This document shows, piece after piece, positions 1 to 11,890 of a DNA stretch of 64,000 nucleotides. The DNA is taken from NCBI GenBank assembly GCA_004026145.2, contig CP034984.1:13806088-13870087 (forward strand). The letters run 5' to 3'. The position numbers and the translations under genes were made by a program. Below the pieces are notes generated by a model. The model was not told the origin of the DNA and did no database searches. It saw nothing but the letters and a program-made list of their open reading frames with translations. The stretch's first letter is position 1. The number at the start of each line of letters is the position of its first letter. The DNA is from Takifugu bimaculatus. Its lineage: Eukaryota > Chordata > Actinopteri > Tetraodontiformes > Tetraodontidae.

Positions 1-45
1 CCAATAAAACCATTAAACCTGTAGCATTCAGGGACTGTTGGTATT

Positions 46-308
46 TTTATTTATCAGGTTCATCTATACACACACCGAATATTTCGTCACGTCTGGATCG
101 GCCTGAAGTTGGATTAAACAGGAACTCTCCAGCCAAAATGTCCGTGTTTGAACAGATCATTTACAGATTCAGGCGGCGCTTAACCGTGCTGGCCGAGACA
201 GTTTCATCTTAAATACAAATTAGAACCTTAACCAAGTGCATTCCAGAACAGTCGGAGGAAATAAGGAGGTATCAGCGAGAAAAGCTGCAGCAGTGCAGAC
301 GGACCAGT
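46..308 (-). other. ckb: ckb 3' untranslated region with poly(A) signal
   Basis: Sequence after the ckb stop. An AATAAA on the minus strand (plus-strand TTTATT at 46-51) lies about 260 bases past the stop and is the likely polyadenylation signal. Another AATAAA is visible on the plus strand at position 3 but has the wrong orientation. Confidence 0.6.
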
Positions 309-2266
309 TCACTTCTGGGCGGGCATCAGGTCGTCGATGGACGCTCCTTTCTCCAGCCGCTTCTCCATGTCCACCAGCAGCTTCACTCCATCCACCACCA
401 TCTGCACCAGCTCCACCTCAGAGAAGCCCAGTCTGTCAGCGTTGGAGATGTCAAACACTCCGCCCACAGCGGCCGTGTCCACGCCACCTGATGAAAGCAG
501 GACAGGAACTCACCCTCAACCCTCGGTGCATCATGTATCTGACATCTGCAAAAACAAACTAGAACATCGACGCACCAGTGCCACGCTTCTGGAGCCTCAG
601 TTTCTTGAGAACATCTTCAAACTTGGCATGTTTGCTCATGTTTGGTAGCTTGACGTGCACGCCAGCACGCAGGCCGGTGCCCAGGTTGGATGGGCAGGTG
701 AGGACGTAGCCCAGGTGTTCGTTCCACATGAAGGCGTGGCCTCTGTCCTTGAACAGGCTCTCGATCTGAAGAGGTTTCAGACATGGTTTTAACGGCAGCT
801 GAACGTTTCTGTGAACTCAGCGAGGGTCTGTCTCCTACCTTGGTCAGTCCAGTGCAGAAGCGCTCAAACACCTCCTTCATGTTGCCGCCTTTCTGCATGG
901 AGATGACGCGCAGGTGATCTTCCTCATTCACCCAAACCAGGAAGGTCTTGTTGTCGTTGTGCCTTCAGAAGGATTTCAGTTACTTCCTCGTAACATTGGA
1001 TCAATAAACCCATCAAACGTGGGTCAAACCTCACCAGATGCCCCTGGCGTCGGGCCAGTCGCGCGCCATCCCAGAGGCCAGCAGAAGAGGAGACACGGGT
1101 TTGTCAAACAGGAAGTGGTCATCAATGAGCTGCTGCTGTTCGGCGTCGGTCATGTTCTTCAGGGCGTAATATTTCCCCTTCAGGTCAGCGGTCAGAGAGT
1201 CCAGAGCTGCCAGGAGGGGAGAAGGGGGGGTGCCAATGTCAACAATATTTAAGTCTATATAATTCCTCAAGCTGCCGCCAGGGAGCGCTACACACCAGGC
1301 TGACTGCCCCTGGTGTTGACAGGCAGCTGGAGGAATTCCAGCAGAACCAGTCTGGAATATGTCGTAAATCTGATTCACCATCAGAATAACTTCAGGAGAA
1401 CAGGAGCAGCACCAACCTTCGATGGAGAGCTGCTCCACAGCGCGCCTCTCTCCTCTGCTGCAGTGCGGTGGGAGGCAGAAGCCGCGGACGCTGCGGCCTG
1501 TGCGCACACGGGAGCTCAGGACATAATCAGGGTCCAGATCATCACCACCCTGACAGAAGAACACAAAGTTCAGCCCTTCTGCTCTAGTGTCACAGTTTCC
1601 CAGTCACCGTTTGGGGCACCTTCAGGTTGGCTGAATTCAGGTCGGTCTTGTGCTTGTCGGTTGGTTTGTATCCTCCGTGTCTGTCCATAATCACAGGGGT
1701 CCAGCAGCTCCTTGAAGACCTCGTAGGTCTCCTCATCTCCAGCAACACAACCCACGGTCATGATGAAGGGGTGGCCTGCAAATCAAGTCAGGGTCAGAGG
1801 AGATGACATGTCCACATAACTCAGCAGCCCGTCACGTCATGTCTGCAGTGTGATGAAGGTTCATTCCTGACGCACGGTAAAAACAGCAGCTTTTATCAGC
1901 TCCTGCATAGATTATGTAACTCTAATCCCAGCAGAAAGACTGACCTATTTCTGTGTCTGCAAATGTTTATCACTTCAGCAAGGTTACAGTGCAGGAAGCC
2001 AAGCGCACAGCAGGCGCCACCACCATTACCACCCTCAGAAGGACAGAACACACGGCGACTCTCCCTTTTTTACCTGGGTTATCAACCCCAGTCTGAATGA
2101 CATCATCCAGAGTAAATCCACTGGGTGTCTGTTTGCTCCTCAGCCGCCCGTACATCTCAGGAGTCAGGACTTTGGCCATATGATTGTTGTGTTTGCTGAG
2201 GTCTGGGTACTCCTGCTCCGAGGAGAATTTCATTTTCAGCTCGTTGTGAGTGTTACCGAAAGGCAT
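309..2266 (-). CDS. ckb: Creatine kinase, brain type (B-CK), 7 coding exons
   Basis: Cytosolic creatine kinase, which transfers phosphate between ATP and creatine to buffer energy in brain and other tissues. Coding exons on the minus strand are 2266-2074, 1775-1620, 1549-1417, 1206-1035, 962-839, 765-576 and 487-309, all with GT-AG borders. The start MPFGNTHNELK and the end DDLMPAQK match the family, and the length is 381 residues once one extra base is discounted. Visible hallmarks are the N-terminal VDNPG, the ATP-guanido loop around VLTCPSNLGTG with the reactive cysteine (Cys283 in the family), and VLSSRVRTGR. Exon 3 is 156 nt where phase and homology need 155: the run of four C (plus-strand GGGG at 1696-1699) puts LLDP out of frame with IMDRHGGYKP. 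Everything else is intact, so an assembly indel is more likely than a pseudogene. B-type rather than M-type is chosen mainly from the trmt61a neighbour and the TATA/CCAAT promoter. Confidence 0.95.
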
Positions 2267-2650
2267 GGTTGATCCCTGCGTCAGAGGATGGAGAAAGGAG
2301 ACGGTCACGGCGGAGCCGAGTCAAAGCCGCCAGCAGATTATCACGAATTCATCCGAACAACGACGGAAACGCGGCGGTCACATGCGATCGATGCGTTTAA
2401 ACAGGTGCAGAAACCGGCATCGGACAGTTTAATGCAAGATTAGCCATCGATTTATATTAATAATCCATCCTTTTATCTCATTATTCGGATAGCAAAGCGC
2501 ACACCTCGTGTGTAAACCTGAGATTGTGCGCTTAATCTGAAGCAGATTTACCTGTTGTCGTCGGATTTGTGGACTACTACTACTAGGGGTTGATACAAAA
2601 ATCCCTATTTTTCCGGCCGAGGAGCTCCAAACCTCCAACAGCGTCCCAGA
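2267..2650 (-). other. ckb: ckb 5' noncoding exon 1 and intron 1
   Basis: A good donor (GTAAAT on the minus strand) ends a noncoding exon at 2552, leaving an intron of roughly 270 bases before the exon with the ATG at 2266. The exon would start about 30 bases after the TATA box, near 2647. A noncoding first exon is standard for creatine kinase genes; the exact transcription start is inferred. Confidence 0.6.
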
Positions 2651-2654
2651 AGCT

Positions 2655-2730
2655 TTCCGCTCAGTCTGACGCCCTCAGGACGTCATTTATATCCCACCAT
2701 CTCTCCTCCCATTGGTCACTTACTCGGAGT
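2655..2730 (-). promoter_or_regulatory. ckb: ckb core promoter: TATA and CCAAT boxes
   Basis: Read on the minus strand, a TATAAAT box lies at 2682-2675 and a CCAAT box (plus-strand ATTGG, 2710-2714) lies about 30 bases upstream of it. The spacing from TATA to the proposed exon 1 is about 30 bases. Vertebrate CKB promoters are known for a TATA plus CCAAT arrangement, so this supports the gene identity. Confidence 0.7.
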
Positions 2731-4293
2731 CCATTCATTTAATTGGACGCAGCGACACAGTTGTTGGAGAATAGGCACCAATTTATATTCTTCTGTGGTT
2801 CAAAATGCTGAAAACAATGTCGAATTCTTATCTATAACTGTAACATCTGTGTATTAACGTCCAATAAAATGAAGCTTTTCGTTATAATATAATATCACAT
2901 TATGATTAATCATCTGTCATCGAGAGTAATCGATTGTTGAAAATCTTCTCAGCAAACATTTTAAGAAGCGAATCACAAGGTCTTAAGGGTTAGGGTTAGC
3001 CTACTGACATTTAACTGAAACAAACGTCTAACGTTTTTCATGTGTTTTATTTATAAATCATCTAATTCAAAAATATTTCATATGAAAAAAACACAAGATC
3101 ATGAAATATTACTCCAGTTCATAAGTCTTAAAAATATCTCATCACCTCAAAGTCTTTTACGTCTTCCAAAAGGAGCCGCCCAATAGTTCGTTCACACTCG
3201 CCAGTATCACCAGTATCGCCAGTATCACCAGTATCACCCATCACTCACCGCGGATTGGATTTTGTGATGCTACACGCCGAAATAAAATATTGTCCCGCCC
3301 GACCGTGAACAAACATAAATGTTTCACTTTAGTATAATTACTAGACACTGGTTAATTTCATCTTTACATCAATATTCATATATATTTTTTAAGCAAATTT
3401 ATTTGCAGTGGGAAAAAAATCGATTTCGATTTAATCAGATTTATAGATCATGTGGAGTGTCGTTGTGAGCCACCGTTGTCGTTCCAGAAGTTTATTAATC
3501 TATGAACATCTCAATATCCGGTGACACAACGTCACTTCCGCCGATGCCCCCACGTGTGCCGGTGACGACAAGTAGCTCTCAGAGCTGCTAAGCTACACTT
3601 TTGCAAGGAGTTTGAGGTTTGTTCATTAGATTTTTGCGAATTTCAACCCCCGGAAGCAAATGAACGACATTTGTAAAGGAGTTCGGTGGGACGTAGCAAA
3701 CGCTGCTTTCAACTGTGCAGCTCGAGTTACCAGAGTTAGCACGTTAGCTTGTTCGAAAAGCAAAGCTGTTTTTCAGAAAAGTCGCCCAATCAATTTATTA
3801 AACGCGACAAATTGTGCTCAGCGATGGTTAAATCGATGATGTGTATGTTCTCTAGAAAGGTGATGAGGTTTTCATGTCCGTATTAACCACGATAAAACCT
3901 CTTAATATCTGTAGCAGCTCTTCTTGGAGTAACAACTATACTTTCTAAATAAGTCAACATATTCAACACAATGAAATATTGAGTGTACATTAGGCAGATT
4001 AATGCAGCACAGTACACACAAATACATTTCAGGTAATTAATTTCCTGCCCCTAAATGCTGCTAAACATCTTGATGATCATCAACTTTAATTGGACTTTTA
4101 CAAATCTTGTCATAGTTCCATAGAAATGACGAACCTGGAAATGTTATGAAATAAGCCAAAAGTGAACAATCTGCAAATCCCAACATGGTCTCAGAGTGGT
4201 CGTGGAGACAGTCGCCACGGGCAACACCTTCATATGTCCAGAAGATCTTTTGTCTGTTTCGTATGAAGCTAACCGGCTTTGTTGCTGTTGCAG
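2731..4293. other. Divergent ckb/trmt61a spacer and trmt61a 5' region
   Basis: The two genes are divergent. The stretch is AT-rich from 2800 to 3450, then more GC-rich around 3500-3620 (CACGTG, GTGACGACA), which is the likely trmt61a promoter and noncoding first exon. A short 9-bp tandem repeat (CCAGTATCA-like, about 4 copies) lies at 3201-3240. No coding sequence is supported. The trmt61a splice acceptor ends at 4293. Confidence 0.45.
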
Positions 4294-4301
4294 AGGTCAA
4301 C

Positions 4302-7300
4302 ATGAGTTTTGTGGAATACTCGGACCACATTCAGGATGGCGACACCGCCATCATCTACCTGGGCCATGACTCCATGATGCCGGTGAAGGTGCAACACGGC
4401 GCCCAAACGCAGACGCGCTACGGCGCCATTCGCCACTCCACCGACCTGATTGGAAAACCTTACGGGTCCAAGGTCACCTGCAGCAAGGGTGGATGGGTGC
4501 ACGTGCTTCACCCGACGCCAGAGCTTTGGACGGTCACCCTGCCGCATCGCACGCAGATCCTCTACACCACGGACATCGCCATGATCACCATGATGCTGGA
4601 GCTGAGGCCAGGGTCCATCGTCTGTGAGTCCGGTGAGACCAGCCAATACAACCTGTGACCTGAACAGTCGTTCAAACCTGTGTCGTTCCAGAAAAGCTGT
4701 TCGTCTGTCAGTGCCTGAACTTTTCACGTCCATTTTGGACTTAAAGGTGCGTTCAAGGTGTTTGTGGGGATGTGTGAGAGCGGGACGCATCAGCAGCAGC
4801 AGGTTTTGAGACGGCGGAGGGCCGCTTTGGTGCAGTGCTTCATCAGGCTCCGCCGCCGCCTCCGACGTCACTTTATTGATTGTGTTTTGCAAGTTAAAGC
4901 GGCAGCAGTGATGAATGAGCAGGAAAGCTGATGTCAGCTCGGACGCTGCAGCGCAGAGATCGCTCAGGCCTTCAGCTGCTGGAGCAGAACCCACTGTGGG
5001 TTTGAATGCGTGTCATATTTTAATTAAAAAGCCTCTGGACAACGTTTGCTCATCGGCGCTGCTGCTGAAGACGTGCGTGAGCTGCATAGTTGTGATCGGT
5101 GGCAGCGGAAACGTGAACCTGAAATAGACACGAGAGGAAAGCAGAAGTCCTGAAACGGAAACATTTTAGTAAAAGGACGCGAGTACAGTGGAGAAAATGG
5201 AGAACAGAAAGAATCGATGACCTTTGGGCCAGGTCGCCCCCCCCCCACTCGGTGCCCCCCCCCCCTCCTGCAGCAGATCAGAAACGTCGATCACTGATCG
5301 CCTCCATCGTCGGCCCCAAACGTGGCTTCACTTTGTTCCTTCCATGGTCAGAAGCGTTTCCGAGCGTATTCCCATAGGACGCAGAATTCCAGCTCCTGAA
5401 GGGAACGCAGCAGCGTTAGCGAGCGCTGAGGAAGCTGCACAAACGTGAACAGATTTCTTCTTCTTTTCTCAGGACTATCCCACCCTGACTGGGGGGGGGG
5501 GTGAAGGAAAAGAGGCAGCACGCTGATTAAATCATTGCTCTGCAGCTCATTTAGAAGAGCGGCTTCTGTCCTCTTGTTGATTCTGTGTTGCCTCTTTGCT
5601 GCCTGCAAACAGCGGTGACCCGCTCAGGGTCAGCGAACATGTCACTGTATCTGAGTGATACGGGACTTTCTAAACCCCAAAGAGACTCGTGTGCATGGAA
5701 TTCCGATGAGTCAGGAGTTGTTCTTTGGGTTGGGCGTGAAATGTTAGCAGGGTTAGCCTGTTAGCATGCTGGCGGGTCTATCTGACGCACAATGGAACAG
5801 TGCCAGTGTCCATTCTTCTTCCCTCTTTAGAACAATCCTGCCGAGAACGTCGTCTCTCAGAACAAGAAGTGGGATTGTTGCGGTTTTGGGATCATCTTCC
5901 TGCATCTCCTTTCACTCTCATCGTTTTTCATGTGGAATTTCCACATTGTGATGGAAACAGGGCTGATTTATTCTCTGTTAACGGGTCAAACTCAGGAGCT
6001 TTTAAAACAGAACGCAGCAGTTTCCTCCTCTGTGTGACAGTGTGACGAGTTATGGCCGAACGCACCTGCGGCTCGATACACACTCGGGGAAATGATGTCG
6101 ATCGGTGCATTGGACACTAAAGTTCCGCTGCCTCGTCCACGTTCCAGTCGTTAGTTTTATTACACGGATGTAAAGTGTCACAAGACTCAGAGTTCAGTCA
6201 CACGGCAGTCGGACGCTTTCCTTCGCTGTAAATGATAAAATCAGGTGAGATAATCCGCTAAGAAGCTTATGGCTGTTGCTAGCTTAGCGTCCTCGGTGTC
6301 TCCAGCCGTGCTGCTGCGGCCAAACATTAGCCTCTTTGTCAGCACATGAACAAAGGCGGCCGTGACGTCGTGTCGGGAGGAGACCACGGCGGCACCGAGC
6401 CGTCTTCTGGACGCTCCATTCTCTCGGGTCACGTGACCAGCCGCTCTCCTCGCACCCACTCGGGCGCATTTATATGGCACCAATTTATCTGTGTGGGGTA
6501 TGTTTGGGGGGAATGAGTCCAACAGTCAAACACGAGTTCTGCTGGTCTTTTCATTTCTAATCAGTCTGTTAATCGTAGCAGAAGGAACATTTATGCCCAT
6601 AAAGCTGATTAGCAACAGTTTAATCAATCAGCCTTTCATGCTCCCCAGTAAATTCCACCTGTTTTGTTGCTCAGGAACGGGCAGCGGCTCCCTCTCCCAC
6701 GCCATCCTGCGCACCATCGCCCCCACGGGTCACCTGCACACGGTGGAGTTCCACCAACAAAGGGCGGAGATGGCGGCGCAGGAGTTCAAGGAGCACCGCG
6801 TGGATCACCTGGTCACCGTCAGGAACCAGGACGTGTGCAAAGACGGGTTCGGGGTGGTCGGGGTGGCGGACGCCGTCTTCCTGGACATCCCCAGCCCCTG
6901 GGAGGCCGTCAAGCACGCCAAGGCCGCCATGAAGAAACAAGGTAGCCTCCCATGCTTCAGCTCACATTCCTGGGTCGCTTCTCCTGGTGGCTCGTGGCGT
7001 TGGGGCAAGACTGACCTCTGACGACCTCGGAGGAGCGTCTCCTCAGCCCTGACGCAGCACAAATGGCGCATTTTTAACTGCCCCTCCTGATGTCACGTCC
7101 ACCCGCAGCTCCGCGTTTCTCATTAAATCCGCTCCGCTCTGCAGCGTGCACGTTGCAGGAAGCCCGTCGCTTGTGTCTCACGCTGGTTAAAGTGAGTTTG
7201 CCCGAGCACAGACACGGCAAAGTCTTTATTTTTGATTGCATCAACGCTGTGGGAGGCGAGGCTGGTTTTTCCTTGGGGACCTTAAATGCAGCACAATGTT

Positions 7301-7385
7301 GCAATATGAAGGAATGCAGGATCAGCGAGGATGTTGCTCTGCTCTCCTCTGATCCCTTTTAAGGTGCTGCTGCTACATATCCACG

Positions 7386-7420
<35 letters not shown>

Positions 7421-9431
7421 ACCCCTACCCAGATAAACAGTGAGTGGCCATTGTGGATGTGGGCCCATGACCATACAGGGTTATGCTGCAGAGCTCTGCT
7501 GCTCCATAAGGGAACGCTCCCTTCGCTTCCCGCTGCTCAGCTTGGATATTTTACTTTGAGCTGCCCCTCAAAGCTCGCACTAAAGTCCACAAGCGTTCCC
7601 GAAGCCCTCCCGAGGAGGTTCTGGTTTGTCTGGAAGTGGTTTGAGTGAACTGGGATGTCGGAGGACCGTTTTCCCTCTTCCACTCTGAGTAAAGATGTCC
7701 TGTCCGGGTTTGCTGCAGCGGGCAGTGACCCGTCTCCCCCCTCACACTTGTAATCCTTCCGGCGTTCTGGCCGGCAGCCAGAGCCCCTGTTTAACCGCTC
7801 TCCGTGGGGGCCTGTGGGTCCTGGCGCGCCTGTCCCGCCCCCTCGCCGCTCTTACGCAATCATAAGGCAAACATGTCCTGTGAACACGGGGAACCTGATA
7901 AGGACTCATAGTGTGACGACTGCAACGCTCCTTAGATGTGAACAGCCTTGTGTAACCGGCGGGACCCTCCCAGCGCCTCCTGTTGCTCGGCAACAGCTGA
8001 GCTGTGTTTTCAGGCCGTCGTAGCCGAATCGTTCCGGCGTCTTCGGTTATTTTGTCGACTGAGCAGCTGCTTTGAGCCGTGCTGCCCCCTGCAGACCCGA
8101 GCAGAGACGGGAAGAGAAGGTTCTGCTGGACCAGACGCTGCTGGGCAGAGTCACATTCTTCGAGATCTTTAGGGCAGCGGGGGAAAGGTTCTGGAGTCGG
8201 GCCCCTCCAGCCGTGCTGGGCCTCCCCAGCAGGGTTCTGTTCGGAGCCGAGAGGCCCGATGATCCCGATCCGTGTTTGTCAGAGCTTCAGGGTCGGAAAA
8301 GAGAATACGGATCAGTTCTGGTGTCCCAGGTTCTTCAGCCAGATTAGCTTCACGTTTCAGCCAAACAAACGGGGTTCAGGTTGTTTGTGCGTGCGTATCG
8401 CACAGGTGTGTTGCACAGGTGTGTTGCACAGGCGTGTTGCACAGGCGTGTTGCACAGGCGTGTTGCACAGGTGTGTTGCATAGGTGTGTGGCACAGGTGT
8501 GTTACACAGGCGTGTTGCACAGGTGTGTTACACAGGTGTGTTGCACAGGTGTGTTGCACAGGCGTGTTGCACAGGCGTGTTACACAGGCGTGTTGCACAG
8601 GCGTGTTGCACAGGTGTGTTGCATAGGTGTGTGGCACAGGTGTGTTACACAGGCGTGTTGCACAGGTGTGTTACACAGGCGTGTTGCACAGGCGTGTTGC
8701 ACAGGCGTGTTGCACAGGCGTGTTACACAGGCGTGTTGCACAGGTGTGTTGCACAGGCGTGTTGCACAGGTGTGTTGCACAGGCGTGTTGCACAGGCGTG
8801 TTGCACAGGCGTGTGGCACAGGTGTGTTGCACAGGTGTGTTGCACAGGTGTGTTGCACAGGTGCACAGGTTTGTGCTGGACACAAGTTTCTGGACAGTTT
8901 CTGCTCCTCTTTGCTTCCTTCTTCGATCCAGACAGGAAAAGACATTTTCAGAGGCTAATTAGCTTAGCTTAACTAGCAACGGTGAATGTGTGATTCTAGT
9001 TCTAACACGTCTGAGTCCTCTGGACTGTTGAAGAGACAGACTGGACCAGCACGTCCCAGTCAACACCAGTATCGTAGCTAAGCTAATTAGCATGAGACAG
9101 GAAATAAAGCTTGTCTCCCTCTGTCTGCAGGAGGTCGGGTCTGTTCTTTCTCGCCGTGTATAGAGCAGGTCCAGCGGACCTGTGAAGCTCTGGCTGATCA
9201 GGCTTTCGAGGAGATCAGCACCTTGGAGGTTCTGCTGAGAGTCCACGACGTTCGGACCGCCTCCCTGCCGTTGCCGGACTTCGGCTCCGACCCGACCGAG
9301 ACCTCGGAGAAGACGGCCGCCGACTCTGCTCCGAAACAGACAAACGTCACCAGTCAAGACCACGACGCCGCCCCGAGAGATCCCGGGTCACACCTGGGTA
9401 CCTCACCTTCGCCACCAAACCCAGAACCTAA
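4302..9431 (+). CDS. trmt61a: tRNA (adenine(58)-N1)-methyltransferase catalytic subunit
   Basis: Catalytic subunit of the nuclear TRMT6/TRMT61A complex, which makes 1-methyladenosine at position 58 of tRNAs using S-adenosylmethionine. Coding exons are 4302-4632, 6675-6941 and 9131-9431, all phase-1 junctions with GT-AG borders. The first begins MSFVEYSDHIQDGD. SAM motif I is ESGTGSGSLSHA (residues ~109-120), followed by HTVEFH with Glu135. DAVFLDIPSPWEA carries Asp181 in the catalytic position. The last exon has the family sequence GGRVCSFSPCIEQVQRTCEA. The last exon also loses frame near its end: STLEVLLRVHDVRTASLP, TTPPREIPGHT and GYLTFATKPRT all match the family but lie in three successive frames. 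The stop at 9429-9431 belongs to the conserved tail; read without correction the frame ends at 9471. Expected length is about 298 residues. Confidence 0.94.
7385..7416. repeat. (CA)n microsatellite, trmt61a intron 3
   Basis: About 16 near-perfect CA units within the intron between trmt61a exons 3 and 4. Confidence 0.95.
8395..8870. repeat. 13-bp minisatellite in trmt61a intron 3
   Basis: About 36 head-to-tail copies of a 13-bp unit, AGGYGTGTTGCAC, with C/T variation at one position and TTACAC or TGGCAC variants. A variant block (GCATAGGTGTGTGGCACAGG) recurs at about 8478 and 8611, which shows a higher-order period near 133 bases. Since 13 is not a multiple of 3, the repeat reads as a 13-residue Cys/His-rich peptide in any frame; these open frames are artefacts. 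Confidence 0.95.
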
Positions 9432-9745
9432 CGGCAGGAACCGAGAGAACGTTTCATCCAGAAGGTTTTAATCGGCGCCCCCCTGCTCATTGAGAGAGAT
9501 AATCCAGCAGAGGTACCAGGTCCCTCCAGGTCCCCGCCTGGCACCGCCGCCCCGGCACGGGTCCAAATCCCCGTGTTCATTCATCAGAACTCGGGACGTT
9601 TGGCATCAGGTTGTCGCTTGCATCAAGCAGGAAGGAAGTGATTTAATTTGAGGAGGAGTGTGTTGTTTTTTTTTTAACTCTACAACTTTTATTCATTTTT
9701 TCCAGGCGGGTCGGTTTATTTTCCAGGTTCTGCACGTTTGAATCC

Positions 9746-9751
9746 AATAAA
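9746..9751 (+). terminator. trmt61a: trmt61a poly(A) signal
   Basis: AATAAA about 315 bases after the conserved stop, directly followed by a TGTGTGACG stretch that resembles a downstream GU-rich element. Likely end of the trmt61a transcript. Confidence 0.6.
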
Positions 9752-11327
9752 TGTGTGACGACACCCGGCGCCGTTTGTTAACGCAGCTTCTGTCGTCTCC
9801 TGCCGAGAACAGAACCGTGGTCGTGTCCCGGGATCACGGTTCTCCCGCTCTTCCTCCCAGCTGCCGCATTTAGAAGTGAGCGGAGCTTCCGAGCGGGTTA
9901 ACTAGGTAATCCCAGGTTTACTCGGGCTTATAAAGAGCACAGCAGGGCGGGTCGGGGCTGACCCAGGGTCAGATCCAGTCGTGGGAGGTTGACACAGCCA
10001 GTTAGTTAGAATCGGGGGGAGGGGGGGGGGCAGATGATTAATAATGATGTGTTTGGGTTTGTTGTGGGTGAGTGTTCTGGGAGGAAGAGGTGTGTAACGC
10101 TCCAGAAAGAGGAAGCGGCTGACGCAGAATCAGCTTCATCTGGATCAGAATCGTTCCAAGAAGCCGTTTCTGACACCTGTTGAGGACAAATATCTATTTA
10201 CAATATTCAAAATCCCCATAAAATCAACCGTATTCATAAATTAACCCTGTATCAACCTCCTACACAGAAATATGTTTTATTCCAAAAACCTGCGGCGTCC
10301 AAACCTGAAGGCTGAGCTCATCCAATCATAGACATTGCTGGCAGAGTGGGATTCTGGGTAATGTAGTCTTTCCACCTTTAATAACCTGCAGCTGCTGGAG
10401 CATAATCCCTCATTTCCACTGAGGTTGTTTCTTGTTTTTAATATTCACATCAGTAGGATGCCGACGTGTTTCAACATTCCCAAGCGTTTTGAGCCACGTT
10501 ACGTCTTTTATTGAATGAAAGATGTTGGGTAAAAGCGTCTTAGGCTGAACGTCCCACCATAGATGAGGGTCTAATCTGGTCCAGGCCGGGAATAGAATCT
10601 CTGAGCCGCTTGAAAATCCTGCTTCATAATCAGCTTGAGCTCTGAGTGCTGATACCCGGCAGACGTTCGGGCCTGGAGCCGGGATGAGGAACCAGCCTGG
10701 CGTGAGGAACCAGCCTGGCGTGAGGGCGGCGCGGCCTCGCCATCGATTATGATATTAATAATCCATGATAATCTGAGGAGGAAGAATAGTCCAGCAGTTT
10801 ATGTGAACTGGGATTAAGAGTTTGAATTCCAGGTTTGGAGGAGGTTACTGGGAGGTTTGGTTCAGGTTATGATCAGGAAAAGATTATTCAATTTGGTGAA
10901 AAAGTGGGATTAACCTGGATTAAAACTGGTGTTTGTCTCCTGTGAAGGGGAAATGTTTGATGTTTTAATTTAAAAAAAAGGAAATTATATTTTTTTTAAA
11001 AATAAGTGCAAAACACAAACCAGGGACTCGGGACAGCAGAGTTGTTGCCCCAGATTTGAACCTTTAACGGAAAGAGGGTAAATTTGAAGAGACCCGGAAC
11101 GTCGTCCAGCGATGAGGCTGATTCCAACCTCTCCTGAAAATGCTCCGAACGCCACGTTTTAACCCCGTAATCCCGGTGGGACGAAAGGAGAACGAGAGGA
11201 AGACGAGCGGAGCGGCCGTGAGGAGATTAGAGGCTGGAAGCTGCAACGCTGCTGCACCTAAAGCCCTAAAGGAGCGCGCACGTTGGGAATGAGCTGTGGA
11301 AATGTGGAAATGAGTCACAGCCACACT

Positions 11328-11735
11328 CGAGTGTGTGTGTGTGGATGTGAGTGTTAGTGTGTGTGTTTGTGAATGTTAGTGTGTGTGAGTGAGTGTTAGT
11401 GTGTGTGAGTGTTAGTGTGTGTGTGTGTGTGAGTGTTAGTGTGTGTGAGTGAGTGTGTGTTAGTGTGTGAGTGTGTGTTAGTGTTTGTATGAGTGAGTGT
11501 TAGTGTGTTTAATTGTGAGTGTGCGTGCGTGTGTTAGTTTTAGTGAGTGTTTGTGTGTGTGAGTGAATGTGTGAGTGAGTGTTAGTGTGTGTGAGTGTTA
11601 GTGTGTGTGTGAGTGAATGTGTGTGTGTGTGTGTGAGTGAATGTGTGAGTGAGTGTTAGTGTGTTTAATTGTGAGTGTGTGTGAGTGTGTGCGTGTGTTA
11701 GTTTTAGTGAGTGTTTGTGAGTGTGTGAGTGTTGA
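11328..11735. repeat. TG-rich degenerate array (GTGAGTGTTAGTGTGTG-like)
   Basis: About 400 bases built from GTGTGTGAGTG and GTTAGTGTG modules in irregular order, with a few interruptions such as TTTAATTGTGAG that themselves recur at about 11510 and 11665. This looks like an old dinucleotide repeat that expanded in secondary blocks. Confidence 0.9.
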
Positions 11736-11856
11736 GTGTCACATTAGTCATCGGTTCATAAATTCAGATTTTATAAAACCTGAAATGAATGAAAGTTTGG
11801 ATGAGAGAAACTTTCTCTGTTGATCCGTTTGTGAACATGTGACCCAGACATTGATT

Positions 11857-11857
<1 letters not shown>

Positions 11858-11887
<30 letters not shown>
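11858..11887. repeat. (GT)n microsatellite
   Basis: About 15 GT units followed by a short G run. Confidence 0.95.

Positions 11888-11890
<3 letters not shown>

Noticed and set aside
309..2266. ckb as a pseudogene
   Set aside because: Only one homopolymer base is off; all splice sites, exon lengths, promoter and catalytic residues are intact.
8395..8870. CRISPR-like repetition
   Set aside because: Tandem repeat without spacers in a vertebrate intron.
8272..8972. Cys/His-rich open frames (up to 228 codons)
   Set aside because: Translation of the 13-bp minisatellite in trmt61a intron 3; the peptide repeats every 13 residues in every frame.
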